NCBI RefSeq assembly: GCF_039548895.1
Contig: NZ_JBCLVG010000001.1
DNA: 64,000 nt
Strand: one strand, 5' to 3'
From: Orlajensenia stereocauli
GTDB lineage: Bacteria; Actinomycetota; Actinomycetes; Actinomycetales; Microbacteriaceae
A program made the position numbers and the translations under genes. The notes under the pieces are model-generated. The model made no database searches. It was not told the DNA's origin and saw nothing but the letters and a program-made list of their open reading frames with translations. The stretch's first letter is position 1, and every line of letters begins with the position of its first letter. Of this stretch, positions 58,841 through 64,000 are shown one piece after another.

Positions 58841-59821
58841 ATGGAATCACCGACCCACTCCGCACCCGATGCTTTCGAGCGGTCGGACCGCCGCCTCGTC
58901 GTGGTCGAGAAGGATCTCATCGCGTCGTCGGTCATGTCGATCACGCTCCGCCGCGTCGACGGCGGACGCCTGCCGGACTGGACGCCAGGCGCGCACATCG
59001 ATCTCATCCTGCCGGACGGCGTCACGCGGCAGTACTCCCTCTGCGGTGACCCCGCCGACAGCGGCGACTACCGGATCGCCGTGTTGCGAGAGGCAGCGGG
59101 ACACGGCGGATCCCGGTTCATCCACGATGTGCTCACGGTCGGTGATCGGGTCGGTCTCGGAGGGCCGCGGAACAACTTCGTCCTCGTCCCGTCGGCGTCG
59201 TACACCTTCATCGCCGGTGGCATCGGAATCACCCCGATCCTCCCCATGCTGCGCGCAGCCGAGGCCGTGGGCTCTCGGTGGAGGCTCCTCTACCTCGGGC
59301 GGGATCGGAGCACCATGGCCCTGGTCGACGAGCTCGCCGTGGGCAGCGGAGACGTCACCCTCCACCCGGCATCCGAGCGCGGACGAATTTCTCTCGCTGA
59401 GTGGATCGGGTCGTACGACGAAGCGACGAAGGTCTACGCCTGCGGGCCGGCCCGCCTCTTGGAATCCGTCGTCGACGCCACCCGAACGTGGAGACCCGGG
59501 TGGGTGCGCAGCGAGCGCTTCACAGCGCGCACTGTCGACGAGCCGCCCCGTCTCACCCCGTTCGAGGTCCAGATCTTCGGCACAGACATCACGGTCGGCG
59601 TCGGTCCCGGCACCTCCGTCACGACTGCACTGCGCGGCGCTGGGATCGACATCCTCACGTCCTGCGCACGTGGGGTGTGCGGCACCTGTGAGACCACCGT
59701 GGTGAGCGGGGAGCCGGATCACCGTGACTCCATCCTCAGCGACGCGGAGCAGGTGGCCGGCGACTGCTTCTTTCCCTGCGTCAGCCGGTCGCGCAGCGAC
59801 CGCATCGTCATCGCCGTCTGA
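58841..59821 (+). CDS. PDR/VanB-type oxidoreductase with C-terminal [2Fe-2S] domain
   Basis: A 326-residue electron-transfer protein. The flavin-binding domain has RQYSLCGDP (residues 64-72) and the NAD(P)-binding domain GGIGITP (126-132) and CGPARLL (201-207). The ferredoxin domain has the cluster cysteines C275, C280, C283 and C313 (CARGVCGTC...CFFPC). The domain order is flavin, NAD, iron-sulphur, as in phthalate dioxygenase reductase and VanB. It precedes a P450 gene by 26 bases, so it is expected to pass electrons from NAD(P)H to that P450. AGGAG precedes the ATG. Confidence 0.92.
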   Translation: MESPTHSAPDAFERSDRRLVVVEKDLIASSVMSITLRRVDGGRLPDWTPGAHIDLILPDGVTRQYSLCGDPADSGDYRIAVLREAAGHGGSRFIHDVLTVGDRVGLGGPRNNFVLVPSASYTFIAGGIGITPILPMLRAAEAVGSRWRLLYLGRDRSTMALVDELAVGSGDVTLHPASERGRISLAEWIGSYDEATKVYACGPARLLESVVDATRTWRPGWVRSERFTARTVDEPPRLTPFEVQIFGTDITVGVGPGTSVTTALRGAGIDILTSCARGVCGTCETTVVSGEPDHRDSILSDAEQVAGDCFFPCVSRSRSDRIVIAV

Positions 59822-59847
59822 CCCGTTCACCTCCCAGAAGGACCACC

Positions 59848-61053
59848 ATGACCATCACTGACGCGCACGCCGTGACCGAGAGCACCGATGACCCCTTCAG
59901 CGCCGAGATCCTCGAGAATCCCCTTCCCTTCCAGGAGCGGCTCCGCGAGGCAGGCAGCGTCGTCCGGCTTCAGAAGTACGGGGTCTATGCCATGGGCCGG
60001 TACGACACCGTTCGCTCCGCACTGCTTGACTGGCAGGACTTCCAGTCCGCCGCAGGGGTCGGGATGACCGACTTCACGCGGGAGAAGCCCTGGCGACCAC
60101 CGAGCCTGCTCCTCGAGGCTGACCCGCCCCATCACGACGCACCACGTGAGGTGCTTGCGAAGATCCTGAGCCCACGGTCGATCCGCGAGCTGGAACCGGT
60201 GTGGGCGGATGACGCGGAACGCCTGGTCGACCGGCTGATCGAGGGTCCGCTCGAGTTCGATGCGGTCACGCACTTGGCGGAGGCCTTCCCGCTGCGCGTC
60301 TTCCCTGACGCGGTGGGCCTGCCCGGGTCGGATCGCGACCATCTGCTCCCGTACGGCGACCACCTGTTCAACACCTTCGGGCCTGAGAACTTCCTGGTCC
60401 GCCAGGGTGCGCCGCGCGCGCCAGAACTCTCGGCCTGGGTGAACGCGCAGTGCTCTCGGGAGTCGCTCGCCGGAACGGGGTTCGGCGCGGACATCTGGGC
60501 GGCGACGGACCGGGGCGACATCACGCCCGCGCAGGCGCCGCTCATCGTCCGTTCGCTGCTCTCCGCAGGAGTGGACACCACAGTCCATGCGATCGGTGCA
60601 TTGCTGCACGCCTTCGCGACGCACCCCGACCAGTGGAAGGCGCTCCGCGAGGATCCGCGGTTGGCGCGCCGAGCATTCGATGAGGCCATCCGCCTCGAGT
60701 CGCCCGTGCAGACCTTCTTCCGCACCACGACCCAGGATGTGACCCTCGACGGCACCACCATTCCCGCAGGGCACAAGATCCTCATGTTCCTCGGATCGGC
60801 CAACCGCGATCCACGGCGATGGGAGCGCCCGAACGCCTTCGACCTGTCACGGGACCCGTCAGGCCACGTCGGCTTCGGAATGGGCATCCACCAGTGCGTC
60901 GGACAGCATGTGGCTCGCCTCGAGGCAGCCACGCTCGTCACGGCGCTCGCACGGCGTGTGCGGACGATCGAGCTCTCCGATCGGCCCGTACGCCACCTCA
61001 ACAACACCCTCCGGGCATGGGAGAGCATGCCGGTGCGCATCACCCTCGACTGA
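59848..61053 (+). CDS. CYP199-type cytochrome P450, predicted 4-methoxybenzoate O-demethylase
   Basis: A 401-residue soluble P450. Haem thiolate is Cys350 in FGMGIHQCVG, ExxR is E279-R282 and the acid-alcohol pair is D243-T244 (SAGVDTTV). From memory of CYP199A4, a 4-methoxybenzoate demethylase, pocket residues R92, S95, F182, F185, R243, S244, V295 and F298 appear here as R83, S86, F174, F177, R235, S236, V287 and F290, with neighbouring sequence such as REKPWRPPSLLLEADPP also matching. Substrate prediction: a para-methoxy or para-alkyl benzoic acid. It forms a pair with the reductase just upstream. AAGGA lies six bases before the ATG. Confidence 0.88.
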   Translation: MTITDAHAVTESTDDPFSAEILENPLPFQERLREAGSVVRLQKYGVYAMGRYDTVRSALLDWQDFQSAAGVGMTDFTREKPWRPPSLLLEADPPHHDAPREVLAKILSPRSIRELEPVWADDAERLVDRLIEGPLEFDAVTHLAEAFPLRVFPDAVGLPGSDRDHLLPYGDHLFNTFGPENFLVRQGAPRAPELSAWVNAQCSRESLAGTGFGADIWAATDRGDITPAQAPLIVRSLLSAGVDTTVHAIGALLHAFATHPDQWKALREDPRLARRAFDEAIRLESPVQTFFRTTTQDVTLDGTTIPAGHKILMFLGSANRDPRRWERPNAFDLSRDPSGHVGFGMGIHQCVGQHVARLEAATLVTALARRVRTIELSDRPVRHLNNTLRAWESMPVRITLD

Positions 61054-61064
61054 CCTCGCGGGTG

Positions 61065-61976
61065 TCAGCGGCGCATCCCTGGCACGCTGACCTGGTTCAT
61101 CTGCGCTCTCAGCCATACATGGCCCGGATCGTCGTCGAAGGCCGCGTTCCACCAGAAGGCGTTGCGAAGGTCGGGCACCTCGATGGGCGGGTCGAGGACG
61201 ACGACGGGCCGGGTCTCGGCGAGGCGCCGAGCCAGGGCCTCCGGTGCGAAGGCGATCCGGTTCGTGTCGACGACGAGGTCGGCGAGGGTCAGGAAGTTCC
61301 GGCTCACCACTTGGATGTGCGGGTAGATCCCGATCGTGTGCAATTCCCGGATGGCTAGGGTGATCGCCGTTCTCCCGTTGAAGGTGACCACCCACGGCAG
61401 CCTGCCCAGTGCCTCCTCCGAGAGTGTGGCGCCCTCGTGGCGCGAGGCGTCGGCGATGCAGACCCACCGATCCAGGAAGAGCTCCTGGTGGGCAGTGCCC
61501 TTGATGTAGCCGTGCGGTACGATCAGGCCGTCCACGTCCCGAAGCGACTCGGGGGCGTTGTCGACGACCGAATCCTCCATCTGCTCGAAGACGAGCTGGA
61601 CCGACGGTGCGTACTTCGCGATGCGGCGGGAGAGGGCGGCTCCGAAGACGCTGGCCGCGTAGTCGGAGCAGATGATGCGGAACTCCCGCTGACTCGAGGC
61701 CGGATCGAAATCCGACTGCGAACCGAAGACCCGAGTCACCGATGCCGAGGCAGCCTGGATCTCAGAGCTCAGGTGCACCGCCAGCGGGCTCAAGACGTAG
61801 GAGTTGCCCGAGCGCACCAGGAGGTCATCGTTGAAATGGCGGCGAAGGCGACTGAGCGACTGCGACAGGGCTGGCTGACTCATGTGCATACGCTCGGCAG
61901 CGCGGCTGACGCTCTTCTCCTCGAGCAGCACCTGCAGTGGCACGAGAAGGTTCAGGTCGACGTTGGCCAGCTCCAT
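61065..61976 (-). CDS. LysR-type regulator 2
   Basis: A 303-residue LysR protein (HTH LANVDLNLLVPLQVLLEEKSVSRAAERMHMSQPALSQSLSRLRRHFNDDLL, about 3-53). The HTH and the stretch after it (RSGNSYVLSPLAVHLSSEI) are closely similar to LysR 1 in the same window. The gene lies five bases downstream of the LacI gene on the same strand and converges on the P450 gene. It may answer the same type of inducer as LysR 1. Confidence 0.88.
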   Translation of the reverse strand: MELANVDLNLLVPLQVLLEEKSVSRAAERMHMSQPALSQSLSRLRRHFNDDLLVRSGNSYVLSPLAVHLSSEIQAASASVTRVFGSQSDFDPASSQREFRIICSDYAASVFGAALSRRIAKYAPSVQLVFEQMEDSVVDNAPESLRDVDGLIVPHGYIKGTAHQELFLDRWVCIADASRHEGATLSEEALGRLPWVVTFNGRTAITLAIRELHTIGIYPHIQVVSRNFLTLADLVVDTNRIAFAPEALARRLAETRPVVVLDPPIEVPDLRNAFWWNAAFDDDPGHVWLRAQMNQVSVPGMRR

Positions 61977-61981
61977 GCTGC

Positions 61982-63061
61982 CTACCGTACGCCCGGGCGG
62001 GTTCCGGCTGCACCGGTGCTCTCTCGCACGATGAGGGTGGGTTCGAGCTCGATCTGTTCGTGCCGGTGGGCGTGCGGCTCGGCCACTTCGCGGAGGAGCA
62101 GCTGTGCTCCCCGATAACCGAGTTCGTCTCCCGGCTGACCGATGGTGGTGATCGGGATCGGGCTGTCCCATGCTGCCTGGTTGTTGTCGTATCCGACGAT
62201 GCCGACAGAGGACGGGACGCTGACGTCGTTCGCCGCGAATGCCTGGGCGATTCCGGCTGCGAGCAGATCGGATGCCGCGAAGATGCCGTCGACGCGACCG
62301 GCCTTGACCTCGTCGATGAGTCTGAGGCCGACCGCCCACCCGTCGGACCGGTTGACGCCGACCGGGTCGATCTCCACGACCGGAGCCAGGCCGTGATCGG
62401 TCAGGGCCCGATGGAAGCCGAGTCGTCGTTCGGTGACGGGTTGCAATCCGCTGGGACCGCCGATGAAGGCCAGACGGCGCCGGCCGGTCTCGATGAGATG
62501 CTCCGCGGCCATGGACCCGCCGACGTCGTTGCGGATGTGCGCGCTGCAGAACGAGGCGGGATCTGCTGCGTAGTTCAGCAGCACCAACGGGCCACCGGGG
62601 GAGCCTCGTCGCGCGATCGCCCGATAGTGCGACTCGTCGTTGAGCGTGAGCATGACTCCCGCCACCCGTCCTTCTGCGAACAGGCGGACATAGGTGTTCT
62701 CGCGGTCGAGGCGCCCGTCACTGTTCGCCAGAAGGAGGGTGAGCCCAGCTTCCTCGGCTGCGCGCTCGGCGCCGGAGGCGATCTCCACGAACAGCGAGTT
62801 GGATAGATCGGAGAGAACCAGGCCGAATGAAGCAGTCCGCCCCACGGCCAGGGAGCGCGCAGGCCCGTTGGGTACGTAATTGAGCATCTGAATCGCGCGC
62901 TGCACCCGGTCGAGCGTGACGTCCGTCACCCGTTCCGGGTGATTCAGCACATTCGACACCGTGCCCTGCGAGACGCCGGCGAGCGAAGCGACATCGGAGA
63001 TCGATGCGCTGGACGGAAGAGATGTTGCTCCACCTGCGGAGGACTGCACGGCAGAGGTCAT
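61982..63061 (-). CDS. LacI-family regulator
   Basis: A 359-residue LacI protein. The DNA-binding domain is ISDVASLAGVSQGTVSNVLNHPERVTDVTLDRVQRAIQMLNYVPN (about 21-65), with a 20-residue Ser/Ala extension in front, and the ligand domain has GLVLSDLSNSLFVEIASGAERAAEE and ASDLLAAGIAQAFAANDVSVPSSVGIVGYDN. It is divergent from a sugar ABC binding-protein gene across two GAAGCGCTTC operators, so it is likely the repressor of that transport operon and of its own gene. Confidence 0.92.
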   Translation of the reverse strand: MTSAVQSSAGGATSLPSSASISDVASLAGVSQGTVSNVLNHPERVTDVTLDRVQRAIQMLNYVPNGPARSLAVGRTASFGLVLSDLSNSLFVEIASGAERAAEEAGLTLLLANSDGRLDRENTYVRLFAEGRVAGVMLTLNDESHYRAIARRGSPGGPLVLLNYAADPASFCSAHIRNDVGGSMAAEHLIETGRRRLAFIGGPSGLQPVTERRLGFHRALTDHGLAPVVEIDPVGVNRSDGWAVGLRLIDEVKAGRVDGIFAASDLLAAGIAQAFAANDVSVPSSVGIVGYDNNQAAWDSPIPITTIGQPGDELGYRGAQLLLREVAEPHAHRHEQIELEPTLIVRESTGAAGTRPGVR

Positions 63062-63087
63062 GCACCAAACCTACCCCGGCACCGACG

Positions 63088-63099
63088 TGAAGCGCTTCA
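63088..63099. promoter_or_regulatory. LacI operator, proximal to lacI
   Basis: TGAAGCGCTTCA is a perfect 12-base palindrome 27 bases upstream of the LacI start codon. It shares the GAAGCGCTTC core with the site at 63200-63213. Confidence 0.85.
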
Positions 63100-63199
63100 A
63101 GAACCACCTATGCGTGCAACGCATGATCGGTATTACAGATCGCTATGGATGGCGAGCCCACGGCTGTTCCGGGCGCCCTCGTGCGCCCGTACCATCACC

Positions 63200-63213
63200 T
63201 TGAAGCGCTTCAA
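63200..63213. promoter_or_regulatory. LacI operator, proximal to ABC operon
   Basis: TTGAAGCGCTTCAA is a perfect 14-base palindrome with the central CG typical of LacI-family sites (consensus type TGAAACCGTTTCA-like). It ends 30 bases before the TTG start of the binding-protein gene. The two sites are 113 bases apart centre to centre, about eleven helical turns, so looping is possible. Confidence 0.88.
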
Positions 63214-63243
63214 ACGAGGCCCTGCATTTCAAAGGAGAAAACA

Positions 63244-64000
63244 TTGCCTTCACACTTCACACAGCGTGGTGTGCGTCGACTGGTGCCGCTCGCGGCCATG
63301 GTCGGAGCCAGCGCACTTCTCATCACCGGCTGCAGCGCTGGGGGTGGCGCCGGAGGCGGGTCCACCACAGCGCCGAAGGATTTCACCTACCTCTCGTTCG
63401 CAGAGAACACGTCCATCAAGGACACCCTGACCGCACTCAGTACGGATGAGTGCTCGGCCGAGAACAAGGCGCTTCCCCTCAAGGTGACCACGCAGCCGCA
63501 GGCGAGCTACGACCAGCAGCTGCAACTGCTGGCCGGACAGAACGCCCTCCCCGTGCTGATGGCGAGCGGAAACACGCCCCAGGTCGCGAAGGACCTCAAG
63601 AAGGGTGGCAAGCTCGTCGACGTCGAAGCTGCGCTCGATGACCTCGGCAAGAGCGACGCGATCATCCCCGCAGCCAAGTCGACCATCGACGCCCTCTACG
63701 ACGGCGGACAGTACGTGCTGCCCACGGAGTTCAACGTCGAGGGCATCTGGTACAACAAGAAGGTCTTCGCCGACAACGGCATCGACGTTCCGACGACCTG
63801 GGACGAGCTGACCGCGGCCGCTGACAAGCTCGGCTCGGCGGGCGTCACCCCGTTCTCCGCAGATGGCAAGGACGGCTGGCCGCTGACGCGCCTCGTCGGA
63901 AACTACATCTTCCGCGACCTCGGGCCCGATGCCCTCCAGAAGGTGGCCGATGGCGACGCCAAGCTCACGGACCCCGAGTACGTCAAGGCGGCCAGCGAGG
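63244..64000 (+). CDS. Sugar ABC transporter substrate-binding lipoprotein, truncated by window end
   Basis: The first 252 residues of an extracellular solute-binding protein (family 1 type). It begins with a lipoprotein signal peptide (RRLVPLAAMVGASALLITGC; Cys lipidated), then a Gly-rich linker and the N-domain (DFTYLSFAENTSIKDTLTAL, QQLQLLAGQNALPVLMASGN) and NVEGIWYNKKVFADNGIDVPTTWDEL, typical of sugar-binding proteins. The start is TTG at 63244 with AAGGAG six bases before. It is divergent from LacI with two operators. Permease genes are expected beyond the window. The sugar cannot be named. Confidence 0.92.
   Translation, partial: MPSHFTQRGVRRLVPLAAMVGASALLITGCSAGGGAGGGSTTAPKDFTYLSFAENTSIKDTLTALSTDECSAENKALPLKVTTQPQASYDQQLQLLAGQNALPVLMASGNTPQVAKDLKKGGKLVDVEAALDDLGKSDAIIPAAKSTIDALYDGGQYVLPTEFNVEGIWYNKKVFADNGIDVPTTWDELTAAADKLGSAGVTPFSADGKDGWPLTRLVGNYIFRDLGPDALQKVADGDAKLTDPEYVKAASE

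Noticed and set aside
58841..61053. Assignment of the P450/reductase pair as a GcoA/GcoB guaiacol demethylase
   Set aside because: GcoB has its iron-sulphur domain at the N-terminus and GcoA lacks the CYP199 pocket residues seen here; the present reductase has the VanB-type order.

Overview
The window is a high-GC chromosomal segment from an actinobacterium, most likely a member of the Microbacteriaceae (Microbacterium-like). This is inferred from the strong G/C bias at third codon positions, frequent GTG starts with GGAGG-type ribosome sites, ATGA/GTGA stop-start overlaps, an example of a small protein family common in Microbacteriaceae (24925-25278), GAF-ANTAR regulators and NarL-type two-component proteins. 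No rRNA, tRNA, CRISPR array, transposase or phage gene was recognised. The right end cuts a sugar-ABC binding-protein gene; the left 322 bases hold nothing I can support.

Region 0.3-25.3 kb is a mosaic of short, mostly monocistronic genes: a methyltransferase, an FAD amine-oxidase-like enzyme, a ketopantoate-reductase-like protein with a divergent TetR and paired operators, several tiny membrane proteins, a secreted vanadium-haloperoxidase/PAP2 protein, hydrolases, an MFS exporter, a tyrosine phosphatase, a CDF metal transporter whose metal sensor has been reduced to a C-terminal stub, a Clp-N protein with its own HTH partner, an HxlR/SRPBCC pair, an archaeal-type prolyl-tRNA synthetase and a caspase-fold-like protein. 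Intergenic spaces here carry a dispersed repeat with the core GGATCCGCTTGCGGA. Several genes shorter than 60 codons are annotated from direct reading.

Region 25.5-41.7 kb is a signalling and stress island: two GAF-ANTAR proteins, a stand-alone receiver, a multi-GAF histidine kinase, a convergent NarL regulator with a degenerate receiver gene in front of it, a flavin-split-barrel protein, two alpha/beta hydrolases, a tightly overlapped run (cupin, epoxide-hydrolase-like enzyme, SLAC1/TDT-type transporter, then a cNMP domain fused to a thioredoxin-reductase-like flavoprotein, AlkA-like glycosylase, broken NTF2-like gene), an SDR flanked by two NTF2-like fragments, and a MerR/Hsp20 pair.

Region 41.9-48.9 kb holds a secreted GH43 glycosidase, a small helical protein, an XRE-cupin regulator divergent from a CPYC flavoprotein, a PCD-VOC fusion, ArfB, a TetR/membrane-protein pair and a GrpB-family protein.

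Region 48.9-63.1 kb is an aromatic catabolic locus. An extradiol dioxygenase is divergent from a six-gene operon (FAH hydrolase, cyclase-family hydrolase, FAD monooxygenase, ACMSD-type amidohydrolase, second FAH hydrolase, MFS permease) closed by a LysR gene. An IclR gene is divergent from a phthalate-dioxygenase-reductase-type flavoprotein and a P450 that keeps the substrate-pocket residues of CYP199A4, a 4-methoxybenzoate O-demethylase. A second, similar LysR gene and a LacI gene follow. The LacI gene is divergent from the truncated ABC binding protein, with two perfect GAAGCGCTTC operators between them. A reasonable working model is O-demethylation of a para-methoxylated aromatic acid, ring hydroxylation, extradiol cleavage, decarboxylation and hydrolysis, but the ring substrate of the second block is not determined by sequence alone.
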